DNA from: Aeromonas sp. FDAARGOS 1405
GTDB taxonomy: Bacteria; Pseudomonadota; Gammaproteobacteria; Enterobacterales; Aeromonadaceae
Length of the DNA: 64,000 bases
Direction: 5' to 3'
Assembly (NCBI RefSeq): GCF_019048265.1
Contig: NZ_CP077311.1
Span: 2,489,001-2,553,000 of the forward strand
This document shows, piece after piece, positions 50,844 through 59,453 of the stretch. A program made the position numbers and the translations under genes. The notes below the pieces were generated by a model that saw only the letters and a list, made by a program, of their open reading frames with translations, was not told the origin of the DNA and did no database searches. How positions within the stretch are numbered: the stretch's first letter is position 1; every line of letters begins with the position of its first letter.

Positions 50844-51827
50844 TTATTTGCCTCCTGTACGCAGACGGGGATCCAGGAAGACGTAGAGCACGTCGGCCAG
50901 GAAGTTGAAGCTGAGCATGGTGATGGTCATGATGAGCAGCTGCCCCTGAATGAGCGGGTAGTCGCGGGCCAGAATGCCCTGATAGAGGGTCAGGCCCAGG
51001 CCGGGATAGTTGAAGATCACTTCGGTGATGAGGGAGCCACCGATGACGAAGCCGAGCGCCATGGAGAGGGCTGTGACGCTGGGCAGAATGGCGTTGCGTG
51101 CACCGTAGTTGAAGATCACCCGGTTGCTGGAGAGCCCCTTGGCCTTGGCCATGGTGATGTAATCCTCGCCCAGCAGGTTGATCATGTTGTTGCGCATGGT
51201 GATGAGAAAGCCCCCCACCTGTACCACGGCCAGGGTCAGCACCGGCATGATGGCGTGAGTCATGATGCTCTTGATGTGCTCCCAGCCCCAGTCAGCCTTG
51301 ATCTCCGGGCTGTAGGCGTAGCCGATGGGCAGCCACTCGAGGCTGACTCCGAACAGGAACAGGGCGAGCAGGGAGACCACCACAGGCGGAATGGCCTGCA
51401 TCACCAGGGTGAGCGGGGAGAGAATGCTGTCCATCCGGCCGCCGCGATACCAGGCGGCGAAGATGCCGACGATGGAACCGATGGAGAAGCTCAGGATGGT
51501 GGAGGTGCCGACCAGAAACAGGGTCCAGCCGATGGCACGGCCCAGCACGTCAGAGACCTGCTGCGGGTAGAAGCGCACCGAGGTGCCGAGATCCCAGGTG
51601 AAGACACTCTTCACATAGGTGAGAAACTGGGTGCCGATGGGGCCGTCGACAAAGCCGAAGGTGGCTTTGAGGGCTTCCAGGGCGGCGGGTTCCATCATGG
51701 CGCCAGCGCGGGCAAACATCACGGAGACAGGATCCCCTGGCATGGCACGGGGTAACAGGAAGTTGATGGTGGCGGCTACCAGAAAGGCAACCAGATAGAA
51801 GGAAAAGCGTCTCAGTATGAATCCCAT
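50844..51827 (-). CDS. Chitooligosaccharide ABC permease (DppB-like)
   Basis: 327 residues with six membrane helices. The first is RRFSFYLVAFLVAATINFLLPRAMPGDPV, a DppB-type start. The EAA loop region is YITMAKAKGLSSNRVIFNYGARNAILP. First transporter gene after the binding protein, separated from it by a G+C-rich hairpin. Counterpart of VC0619. Confidence 0.92.
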   Translation of the reverse strand: MGFILRRFSFYLVAFLVAATINFLLPRAMPGDPVSVMFARAGAMMEPAALEALKATFGFVDGPIGTQFLTYVKSVFTWDLGTSVRFYPQQVSDVLGRAIGWTLFLVGTSTILSFSIGSIVGIFAAWYRGGRMDSILSPLTLVMQAIPPVVVSLLALFLFGVSLEWLPIGYAYSPEIKADWGWEHIKSIMTHAIMPVLTLAVVQVGGFLITMRNNMINLLGEDYITMAKAKGLSSNRVIFNYGARNAILPSVTALSMALGFVIGGSLITEVIFNYPGLGLTLYQGILARDYPLIQGQLLIMTITMLSFNFLADVLYVFLDPRLRTGGK

Positions 51828-51916
51828 GATAGTACCTTTTACTGCAAGTCTGCCCCGCGTCGGGTATAGCTACCCCAACCCCGGCAAAGCCGGGCAAGAA
51901 GGGGATTAACGGGGAA

Positions 51917-51940
51917 GATGGCCCCCCGCAGGGGGCCGGG
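51917..51940 (-). terminator. Hairpin between binding protein and permease genes
   Basis: Stem ggccccc/gggggcc with a CGCA loop, six bases past the stop of the binding-protein gene and without a T run. Placed here it would protect the binding-protein mRNA or partly stop transcription, giving excess binding protein over permease. Confidence 0.6.
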
Positions 51941-51945
51941 ATTGT

Positions 51946-53631
51946 TTAGCTGTTTGGCTTGAGGGACAACACGTGCAGCAGACGCTCAGGGGTGTCCGGG
52001 TGGAGCTGAGGTTTGGCTACCGGGTTATCAGCGCTGAACCAGCCGTTGAAGCGCTTGGTGCTGTACTCATACCAGGTCGGGTTGTTGAAGACCGGAATGA
52101 TGGTCTGGTTGGCACCAACACGATCCTGGATGGCGAACATGATCTCCTTCTGCTTGGCCGCATCGGCGGTCTGGGTGAAGTCATCGATCAGCTTGTCGAG
52201 CTCGGGATCCTTGTAACGGGGTGCGGCGAAGCGGTTGCCGCGCTCACCCATGTTGCGGGAGTGGAATGCAGTCTCGAAGTACTTGTGCGGGTTGGCACCG
52301 GCAAAGTAACCCTGCAGGGCGACATCGAAGTCACCGGTGATCAGGTTCTCGGTCCAGACGGTTGCTTCCGGGGTGGCGGTCTTGGCGTTCAGGCCCAGTG
52401 CCTGCAGCCCTTCTACACCGATCTGTACTGTGTTGACCCAGTCGGTCCAGCCGTTCGGTACCAGTACCTTGAACTCGATCTTTTTGCAGCTCGGGGTGTC
52501 GAGGAACTTGTCGCCGTCACAATCCTTGTAGCCTGCCTCTTTCAGCAGGGCCTTGGCCCCTTCCAGATCGAACTTGTTGTACTTGCCGTACTTCTTGTCC
52601 ACTTCCGGGTTGTTCCAGGAGTCAAAGGCTTTGCCCAGACCTGACGGGTACTCGTTGACGGTGGGGTAGCCGTAGCCCGCGATATCCACCATGGACTGGC
52701 GGTCCATCGCCATGGAGAAGGCGCGGCGGAAGTTGATGTCGTTGAAGGCTTCGTGGTTGCCCGGGTTCTTGGTCTGGAAGTTGACGTTGAACGCCACGGT
52801 ACCGGAGGCCGGGAACCAGTATTTGTTGTTCTTCGGATCGTTGCCGACGTAGAGGCGCTCGATATCCGGCACGAAGGAGCCGAACCAGTCGATGTCACCC
52901 TTCATGACAGCAGCCAGCACCTGATCGTTGGTGGCCATCTGCGGCATACGCAGACAGTCGATAGCGAGGTTGGCGTTATCCCAGTAGTGCGGGTTGCGGC
53001 ACTGGGTATAGAGCTGGGCGGAGAAGTTGTCCACTTCGGTGAAGGGGCCAGTACCAACCGGCTTGTCGTTGGTGAAGGCAACCGGATCTTTCACCGATTT
53101 CCACTGATGCTCCGGCACGATAGGTACCAGCACCAGATCGTTCACCACGTTGGTGTTGACCTCGGTCAGGTCGAATTTGACCTTGTTGGGGGCCAGCTTC
53201 TCGACGCTCTTGATCTGGGTCCAGATTGAGCGCTCATCCAGCGCCTTGTTGGCCTTGACCAGATTGAAGGAGAAGATGATGTCATCGGCATCAAAGGCTT
53301 CGCCGTCAGACCACTTCACGCCGTCACGCAGATCGAAGGTGACGGATTTCAGGTCATCGCTGAACGCATAGTTGGTGGCCAGACGATAGACGGGTTTGCC
53401 CCCTTGCATATCGTTGAAGATCACCAGCGGTTCATAGATGAAGTGACGGGTGGTGTGCAGCAAGCCCGCTTGCAGGAAGGGGTTGAAGTTCTTGACCCAG
53501 GCGGTTTCCTGCTGTGCGACCATGGTCAGCACGGTTTTGTTTTCTGCGGCCATGGCGTTACCGGCGGCACCGGCAAGCATCATGGTTCCCAGCATTACAG
53601 CGGTAGAGATTTTGGATACTTTGGCAAGCAT
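51946..53631 (-). CDS. cbp: Periplasmic chitooligosaccharide-binding protein
   Basis: 561 residues from the ATG at 53631 with AAAGGA upstream. Signal peptide (VSKISTAVMLGTMMLAGAAGNAMA), then a family 5 solute-binding fold with blocks TFDLRDGVKWSDGEAFDADDI and FRRAFSMAMDRQSMVDIA. In V. cholerae the counterpart CBP (VC0620) both delivers chitooligosaccharides to the ABC transporter and holds the sensor ChiS inactive when unliganded. The gene lies directly downstream of chiS on the same strand, with a 415-base regulatory region between them. Confidence 0.92.
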   Translation of the reverse strand: MLAKVSKISTAVMLGTMMLAGAAGNAMAAENKTVLTMVAQQETAWVKNFNPFLQAGLLHTTRHFIYEPLVIFNDMQGGKPVYRLATNYAFSDDLKSVTFDLRDGVKWSDGEAFDADDIIFSFNLVKANKALDERSIWTQIKSVEKLAPNKVKFDLTEVNTNVVNDLVLVPIVPEHQWKSVKDPVAFTNDKPVGTGPFTEVDNFSAQLYTQCRNPHYWDNANLAIDCLRMPQMATNDQVLAAVMKGDIDWFGSFVPDIERLYVGNDPKNNKYWFPASGTVAFNVNFQTKNPGNHEAFNDINFRRAFSMAMDRQSMVDIAGYGYPTVNEYPSGLGKAFDSWNNPEVDKKYGKYNKFDLEGAKALLKEAGYKDCDGDKFLDTPSCKKIEFKVLVPNGWTDWVNTVQIGVEGLQALGLNAKTATPEATVWTENLITGDFDVALQGYFAGANPHKYFETAFHSRNMGERGNRFAAPRYKDPELDKLIDDFTQTADAAKQKEIMFAIQDRVGANQTIIPVFNNPTWYEYSTKRFNGWFSADNPVAKPQLHPDTPERLLHVLSLKPNS

Positions 53632-54046
53632 ATGTTTTCCTTTCTTATTTTTTGGCATTCCCGAGGGTTCGCCTTGTTTTGTGTGAGCACCGGTTTCGCA
53701 TGCTGATGAAATCGGCCCTCTGTGTTGGTCAGGTGTCTAACCTTTGTCGTTCTGTTTTCCAACGCCCTAAGCAAACCAGAATTAACAGGAAAACAACAAC
53801 TATTGATTTCGTTGTTTTCGTAAAAATTGACGGTGTTACGTCAATCTCGTCAAAATCGATTTTTATCTGTTTAAAATCATTTGTTTGCGTTATTTGCTCT
53901 CGCGTAAAAAGTGGCTGTGAAAATGGCGTATATGACAAATTTGTGAATTGGATCTGCTCTCGGTTTCGGGATCGGGCGGGGCTTTGTTTTGCATAAAAAG
54001 AAACCAGATTGCCAATTGTGATCCGGCGCCCGTTTAGGGCGCCGTG
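53632..54046. promoter_or_regulatory. Regulatory region of the chitin operon
   Basis: 415 AT-rich bases between chiS and the binding-protein gene, with no credible gene. It contains the inverted repeat at 53826-53845 and must include the promoter of the transport/catabolic operon, reading leftward. A palindromic hairpin cggcgcc/ggcgccg at 54024-54044 sits just past the chiS stop and may be its terminator, though it has no T run. Confidence 0.65.
53826..53845. promoter_or_regulatory. Inverted repeat ATTGACG-N6-CGTCAAT
   Basis: Perfect 7-bp arms with a six-base spacer, about 200 bases upstream of the binding-protein start. The size and position suit a dimeric activator. ChiS, which binds DNA directly in V. 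cholerae, is the obvious candidate, but this is inferred from position only. Confidence 0.45.
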
Positions 54047-57000
54047 TCACGGTTTGCGGTTGGCGAGTTGACGCAGGGTCTGTGCGCTGTGCTGCAACTG
54101 CTGGCGCTGGTGGTCATTGAGCGGGCAGTGGCCCAGCACATACTCGGTGGTGGCCACCACCGTCTTCCAGCGTGGCGACTTGGGCAGGGTGTCCAGACTC
54201 AGGTATTTGTCGAGGGTACGGGTCTGCGGGCTGGATCTGTCCATATAGACCCGCCACAGCTTGCTCTTCTCTGCCAGCACAATTTTGCCCTTGCCGGTCC
54301 CCTGCTGCCAGGCATCCAGGGTGAGCTGCATGGTCTCTACCAGCGCACGGCGCAGCGGCTCGTCATCCTGCTGGCGAATGAGGTCGTCGGCCAGCGAACG
54401 GAACTCGCCACCCAGGCGGCTCAGCTCGCCCAGCAGCTGTTCATCTTCGATGATGGCTTGCCGCGAGAGGTTCTTGAGGGCGTTCTCCAGCGCCATTACC
54501 CGGTTCTCATCCTGACGCAGCTCGGTACTCAGAGTGAGGGCGAAAGCTGCCTGTCCTCCGAGCGCGATGGGCAGGGCACGGGCGTTGAGCACATCTTTTT
54601 GCCCGGCCACCAAAAATTCCAGATTGTGTTCCCGTTCGCTGGCAAGGTCGGGCCACTGATGTTGCAGCGGGGTGGCGAGCCACTCATTGAGGGGCTGCCC
54701 CTCCATGGCTTCCGGCTCCTGTCCCAGCAGGCGCGCCAGCACCCGCGAGGCAAACAGCACTGTGCCCTGCTCGTCGATAAAGATCATGGGGTCGGCCCCT
54801 TCGCCGAGCAGGGCCAGCAGCCGCTGCTGATCCTGATGCAGTCGATCCTGCAGGGTGAGGCGATGTTCGATCTCCTGCTTCAATAGCCGGTTCTCTACCA
54901 GCGAGGCGCGTCCGGCCTTGGCCTCCAGCAGTGCCTTGACCCGGGCAAACAGCTCTTCTTTGCAGAAGGGTTTGACCAGATAGTCGTTGGCACCGGCCCC
55001 GAAGCCCTCCTCGATATCTTTGGGTTGGTTGAGGGCGGTGAGCAGCAGCACCGGCAGCATATCTTTCGGGTGCTGCTGGCGCAGGCGGCGGCAGACGTCA
55101 AAACCGGAGAGGGTGGGCATCATCACATCGAGCAGGATGAGATCCACCTGCTCCTCGGCCAGCTTGGCCAGCGCATCGTGACCGTCGCTGCTGGGCAGGA
55201 TGCGGTAGCCGCAGGGCTGCAGCAGATGGCGCAGGATGTGCAGGTTGATGGGCTCGTCATCCACCACCAGAATGAGCGGCGCACCCTCGGGGGGAGGGGG
55301 CAGATCGTCGCTCTCCCAGTCCGGCAGGATCAGAGGTTGCTGGCGCACCAGCTGATGCTCGATCTGGCGGCTGTCGAGAGTCAGATTGGCCGCTTTGCCG
55401 GTGGCAAGGGGCAGGGTAAAGGCGAAGGTAGAGCCAACGCTCGGCTCGCTCTCGACAAACAGCTCGCCCCCCATCAGGTGCACCAGCTGGCGGGTGATGG
55501 AGAGGCCAAGGCCAGCCCCCTGCTTGCTTACCTCCGGGCTCATCTGCACCAGCGGCTCGAAGATGTGTTCCAGATGATCGGGGGCGATGCCGATGCCGGT
55601 ATCCGTGACCTTGATGCGCAGGAAGTTGTTCTCGACGATGGCACTGAGCACCACCTTGCCCTGCGGCGTGTACTTGATGGCGTTACCCACCAGGTTGTAG
55701 AGCACCTGTTCGAGCCGCTGCTCGTCGGCCAGCACCGGCGGCAGTTCGGCCGGGCTGATATCCACCAGAGTGAGGGGTTTGGCCTGCACAAGATGCTGGC
55801 AGAGATCCAGCACCAGCCGGATAACCCCTTTTGATGAGACGGGTTGTGAGTGGATCTCCAGCTGGCCGTAGCGCATCTGGTGGTAGTCCAGCAGATCGTC
55901 AACCAGACGGGCCAGGCCGTCGGCGCTCTTGATGATGAGGCCGAGCTGTTTTTGCTGCCCTTCGGTCAAATCCTGCTGGCTGGCGAGCATGGACTCGGCC
56001 ATCCCCTTGATGCCGTGAATGGGGGTACGCAGCTCGTGGGAGGTGTTGGCCAGCAGTTCATCCTTGAGTTTGTCCGCTTGCTGCAGGCTAAGGTTCTGCT
56101 TGTGGGTCAGTTTGACCTGCTGTTGCAGCTCCTGGGTCTGCTGTTCGATCAGTTCGATCTTGTCCTTCACCGAGCGCTGCATATGGCGAAACGCTTCGGC
56201 CAGCCGGTCGATATCATCGCCGGTGCGCTCGATGGCGATGGGGTGATCCAGCGCGCCGTCGGCCACCTGCTCGGCTGCTTCGGTCAGGGATCGCAGCGGC
56301 GCCGTGATGGAGTGGGAGAGCCAGCGGGAGAAGAGGATCAGCAGCAGCACCGAGCCTGCACCCAGCACAATCACCAGGGTTTCCAGCTGGCGGATCGGGG
56401 CATAGGCTTCCCGGGTGGAGATCTCGGCGATAAAGGCCCACTCGGTATCGAACACCTTCACCTGGGTGTAGGCAGCCAGCACCTCGTCATCCTGATAGGA
56501 GTGGAACAGCCCGACCCCCTGCTCGCCGGAGAGAGTCTTGGTGATGAGGGGCGTTTGCAGCGGCCGGAAATTGGGGCTGAAGCTGTTCTCGACGCTGAAC
56601 TGTGGTGCCAGCCAGGCATCGGCGCGCATCCGCTTGTCCGGGCCGATCAGTATGGTTTCGCCGGTCTCGCCCAGCCCCTCCCGCTCCGCCATGATCTGGT
56701 TGAGCTTGTCCGGCAACAGCTCGAAAATCACCACCCCGCGCACATAGTCGTATTGCATCACGGGGGCTGCCATGTAGGCGACCACCTGCCCGGTCAGCTC
56801 GTTGCGGCCAAAATCGGTGAACTCGAAGATCTGCTGTGGTTTCTGGCCACCATCGAGGCGCCGTTTGATCTTGGCAAAGGTCTGGCCCAAGCCACTGCCC
56901 TGATAGGGGCCGGAGAGCAGATTGGTGGCAAAGTTAGGGTGCTTGGTGACCGAATAGACCACATCACCGTTGAGGTCCACCAGAAAGATGTCGCTGTAGT

Positions 57001-57484
57001 TAGACTTGCGCACCATGTCGGCATAGCCGCGATGAAAGCGCTGGTGCACCCGGCCATACATCTCGTCGGCGAGGATCAGCGCCGTGATGGAGGGTTCGAT
57101 CTCTACTTGACTGTCCGGTTTGCGCAGTTGATCCCAGGAGCCTGGCAGATAGCGGGCCTGAGCACGGCTGCGGGCCTCCTGCGGTGTGGTGCCCAACTTC
57201 TCGAAGGCGCCGGTAAAGCCATAGAAACGGCCGATACTGTTGCCGGCAAAATCCTGCTGGGAGAAGTTGATGATCTGCTCTTTGAGGTTGTTGAAGTAAT
57301 CCTCGAGCTGACTCTTCTTGATATTACGAACGGAGACCAGATGGTTGGAGGTCTGGGTGGTGAGATCCTTGCCGTGGCTGTATAGGAAGAAGAGGGTGAT
57401 GACCAAAAAGGGCACCATGCCCAACATGAAAAAAGCCAGCATTAACTGCGGCCTGAGCCCACGAAGCGTGAAGATCCCTTTCAT
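54047..57484 (-). CDS. chiS: Chitin sensor and transcription activator ChiS
   Basis: 1,145 residues from the ATG at 57484 (a TTG at 57526 is possible). Membrane helix at about 14-36, a periplasmic dCACHE-like domain to about 370, second helix, HAMP (SITAPLRSLTEAAEQVADGAL), HisKA with H482 in SHELRTP, HATPase (NLVGNAIKYT, DTGIGIA, GAGLGLS), receiver with D785 in LLDVMMPTLSG, PAS region (GADPMIFIDEQGTVLFAS), and a conserved C-terminal region. In V. cholerae ChiS that C-terminal region binds DNA and makes this membrane protein a direct activator. Adjacent CBP and transporter genes confirm the assignment. Counterpart of VC0622. Confidence 0.92.
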   Translation of the reverse strand: MKGIFTLRGLRPQLMLAFFMLGMVPFLVITLFFLYSHGKDLTTQTSNHLVSVRNIKKSQLEDYFNNLKEQIINFSQQDFAGNSIGRFYGFTGAFEKLGTTPQEARSRAQARYLPGSWDQLRKPDSQVEIEPSITALILADEMYGRVHQRFHRGYADMVRKSNYSDIFLVDLNGDVVYSVTKHPNFATNLLSGPYQGSGLGQTFAKIKRRLDGGQKPQQIFEFTDFGRNELTGQVVAYMAAPVMQYDYVRGVVIFELLPDKLNQIMAEREGLGETGETILIGPDKRMRADAWLAPQFSVENSFSPNFRPLQTPLITKTLSGEQGVGLFHSYQDDEVLAAYTQVKVFDTEWAFIAEISTREAYAPIRQLETLVIVLGAGSVLLLILFSRWLSHSITAPLRSLTEAAEQVADGALDHPIAIERTGDDIDRLAEAFRHMQRSVKDKIELIEQQTQELQQQVKLTHKQNLSLQQADKLKDELLANTSHELRTPIHGIKGMAESMLASQQDLTEGQQKQLGLIIKSADGLARLVDDLLDYHQMRYGQLEIHSQPVSSKGVIRLVLDLCQHLVQAKPLTLVDISPAELPPVLADEQRLEQVLYNLVGNAIKYTPQGKVVLSAIVENNFLRIKVTDTGIGIAPDHLEHIFEPLVQMSPEVSKQGAGLGLSITRQLVHLMGGELFVESEPSVGSTFAFTLPLATGKAANLTLDSRQIEHQLVRQQPLILPDWESDDLPPPPEGAPLILVVDDEPINLHILRHLLQPCGYRILPSSDGHDALAKLAEEQVDLILLDVMMPTLSGFDVCRRLRQQHPKDMLPVLLLTALNQPKDIEEGFGAGANDYLVKPFCKEELFARVKALLEAKAGRASLVENRLLKQEIEHRLTLQDRLHQDQQRLLALLGEGADPMIFIDEQGTVLFASRVLARLLGQEPEAMEGQPLNEWLATPLQHQWPDLASEREHNLEFLVAGQKDVLNARALPIALGGQAAFALTLSTELRQDENRVMALENALKNLSRQAIIEDEQLLGELSRLGGEFRSLADDLIRQQDDEPLRRALVETMQLTLDAWQQGTGKGKIVLAEKSKLWRVYMDRSSPQTRTLDKYLSLDTLPKSPRWKTVVATTEYVLGHCPLNDHQRQQLQHSAQTLRQLANRKP

Positions 57485-57667
57485 CTTGTGATTTTCAATT
57501 GAGAATCCGGTTATTAAGCCGCTCAAGTCTCGAACGAAAGCGTAATCATTTCAACGACTTTATCCCAAATTCGCTTGGTGGGTCACAGCTGGCTGGAGAA
57601 AAATGCAGCAAGGCGTTTAAACCCTGAGCAAACAGTCTGCATCAGGGCTTAAATTGCGAAAAAGGGG

Positions 57668-57695
57668 TTGTGCTGGCGCTCGTGGTACGTATAAT
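57668..57695 (+). promoter_or_regulatory. Sigma-70 promoter of tRNA-Gly/tRNA-Cys
   Basis: TTGTGC (57668-57673), a 16-base spacer and a perfect TATAAT (57690-57695), followed by a GCGCC discriminator, about 33 bases before the first tRNA. This is a typical stringent stable-RNA promoter. Confidence 0.82.
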
Positions 57696-57733
57696 GCGCC
57701 TCGTTGTCAGGCAACTGGCACGAAAGCAGTAAC

Positions 57734-57809
<76 letters not shown>

Positions 57810-57866
57810 ATTTTCCATCGCACCAACGATGGAACTCACTTTCAAGACAATCAGTCTTGTCAGCAT

Positions 57867-57940
57867 GGCGCGTTAGCAAAGCGGTTATGCAGCGGATTGC
57901 AAATCCGTTTAGTCCGGTTCGACTCCGGAACGTGCCTCCA
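57867..57940 (+). tRNA. tRNA-Cys (GCA)
   Basis: 74 bases with encoded CCA. Acceptor GGCGCGT/ACGTGCC, anticodon loop ATTGCAAAT (GCA), T loop GTTCGACTC. Co-transcribed with tRNA-Gly from the promoter at 57668; the usual third tRNA-Leu of some relatives is not present here. Confidence 0.96.
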
Positions 57941-57988
57941 TATTTTCTCTGTTTATCTCAATCATCACTCTTCGAGTCTGAGCTTTGG

Positions 57989-58282
57989 TCAGTATCCTTG
58001 CTGTACCAGTAACTGTTCGCAGCCAGCCTGTTTCCACTCGCGCTCGAGATAGTGGCTCACATCCGCCATGTTTTGCCCCCGATATTGAAACTGCACCTCG
58101 GCACTGTGCTGGTTGAGATCCGCAATCCGTTGCTTCAGTGTGCCGCATTGCCACAGGCTGACGGTGGGCACGCCCCGTTCGGCCAGCACGATGGCATCTT
58201 CCCGATTCAGTTGCCACTCCTCCAGTTGTGCTCGTGTCAGGGCAACCATCAGCACCAGCAGTGCCACTTCCGGCAGTTTCAT
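57989..58282 (-). CDS. Hypothetical 97-residue secreted protein
   Basis: The ATG at 58282 has a good site (agggaga). A short signal peptide (MKLPEVALLVLMVALTRA) is followed by about 80 polar residues with two cysteines (LWQCGTL and QAGCEQLL) that could form a disulfide. I do not recognise the family. It converges on the tRNA-Gly/Cys unit. The frame upstream of 58282 lacks support. Confidence 0.6.
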   Translation of the reverse strand: MKLPEVALLVLMVALTRAQLEEWQLNREDAIVLAERGVPTVSLWQCGTLKQRIADLNQHSAEVQFQYRGQNMADVSHYLEREWKQAGCEQLLVQQGY

Positions 58283-58494
58283 GCGTGTCTCCCTACTGCA
58301 TGTTTTTCCCCTGATAACTGTGGCAAAGCGCACGATTTTCGCAAGTTTGTTAACTGTTGGTTAATGACGTAACCCGTTTTCAGTATTTCCCGTTTTTCAC
58401 CATTTTTTATAAAAAAAATGCGTTGGTGATGTAGTAATCCTACATGGAGTGGGGTAATCTTTGCTCAGTGGTCTTACCAGTAAGGAGTTACATC

Positions 58495-58695
58495 ATGTTT
58501 CATCCCTTTTCCCTGACTCAGATTATTCTTCGTCGCATTTATGTATTGCTGGTGGGCATTCTGGCTTTCCCCGTGATGCTGTTTCGCAGCGATCGTGCCC
58601 GCTTCTACAGCTATCTGCACCGGATCTGGAACAAAACCAGTACCAAACCGGTGTGGCTCAAAATGAGCGAGCGTGGCGAGCGGATCTTCTACTAA
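58495..58695 (+). CDS. ybfA: YbfA-like DUF2517 small membrane protein
   Basis: 66 residues from the ATG at 58495 with TAAGGAG upstream; the in-frame ATG at 58444 was rejected. One hydrophobic segment (IYVLLVGILAFPVMLF) is followed by SDRARFYSYLHRIWNKTSTKPVW, which closely matches E. coli YbfA (DUF2517). Function is unknown. It has its own strong terminator. Confidence 0.85.
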   Translation: MFHPFSLTQIILRRIYVLLVGILAFPVMLFRSDRARFYSYLHRIWNKTSTKPVWLKMSERGERIFY

Positions 58696-58713
58696 ACCCC
58701 ATTCGCACCATGT

Positions 58714-58747
58714 GCAAAAAGAGACAGCCAAAGCTGTCTCTTTTTTT
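58714..58747 (+). terminator. Rho-independent terminator after ybfA
   Basis: Stem aaaaagagacagc/gctgtctcttttt with a CAAA loop and a run of T, 20 bases beyond the ybfA stop. Confidence 0.93.
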
Positions 58748-58811
58748 ATCTGCTTGCCGCAACTCCTGGTCCCCATTTGTTTGTTGTTTGTTTCTTGCAA
58801 GTTGCATCCAG

Positions 58812-58838
58812 CCCTGCCTGTTGGCGGGGCTTTTTTAT
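58812..58838 (+). terminator. Second strong terminator, not tied to a gene
   Basis: Stem gccctgcc/ggcggggc with a TGTT loop and TTTTTTAT. It lies 67 bases after the ybfA terminator with no ORF between, so it either backs up ybfA or ends a small RNA. Confidence 0.8.
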
Positions 58839-59117
58839 GTCTGACGCATCTCTTTTGATGGAAGCAGTGAAGAAGATTAACGGGATGAAAGCACCATATG
58901 GCACTTTTCCCGTTCATTAATGGGTGGTCGTCGAGACATTTTCAATGATGAAATAGCTGTTTAAAATCAATTGATTGAATATTTGCCTTTGGGTTTTTTA
59001 ACTCTTTTTGTGTTTTTTTGAAAGGGAATATCCCGTTTGCCGGTTCTATTGCAGGTACCCGGTTGCGACAAATCGGGGATATCAGCAACATCCAACGACA
59101 TCAAAAGGAACATGAAC
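58839..59117. other. Leader/promoter region of the bufferin operon
   Basis: About 280 bases without a gene. An AT-rich patch (58940-59020) precedes the operon and must hold its promoter. I could not assign a sigma-70 or ECF promoter with confidence. A ribosome site AAAAGGA lies eight bases before the ATG at 59118. Confidence 0.5.
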
Positions 59118-59381
59118 ATGAATGTTAAAAAAAGCACTGCTATCGCCTCCGCCATGACCGGTCTGCTGGCGCTGGGCGCCCAGTTTATCGCGGCACCAGC
59201 AATGGCTGCCGATGAAAAGGAGAAGTGCTACGGCGTGGTCAAGGCCAGCAAAAATGACTGTGCGACCAAGAGCAGCTCCTGCGCCGGTACTGCCAAGGAA
59301 GATGCTCAGGGTGATGCCTTTGTGGTGATGCCCAAAGGGCTGTGCGAGAAGCTGGTCGGCGGTTCGCTGCAACCCAAGTAA
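59118..59381 (+). CDS. bufA1: Bufferin precursor peptide (DUF2282, BufA1)
   Basis: 87 residues from ATG 59118, chosen because AAAAGGA is eight bases upstream; the ATG at 59112 is too close. A signal peptide with cleavage about AMA-ADEK (residue 30/31) leaves a mature peptide of about 57 residues with four cysteines, C37, C48, C55 and C76, in the pattern KCYGVV, NDCATK, SSCAGTA and GLCEKL. This is the DUF2282 family. In the described bufferins, cysteines of such peptides are oxidised by the DUF692 enzyme BufB with BufC, and the secreted product binds copper. The next three genes are exactly that machinery. Modification here is inferred from homology and context. Confidence 0.88.
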   Translation: MNVKKSTAIASAMTGLLALGAQFIAAPAMAADEKEKCYGVVKASKNDCATKSSSCAGTAKEDAQGDAFVVMPKGLCEKLVGGSLQPK

Positions 59382-59453
59382 GAGACATCGGGCAGGGGAT
59401 GGCCAATGGGTCGCCCCCTGCATCTTCTCTGATTGGCGAAAGCGAGTCTTGCG

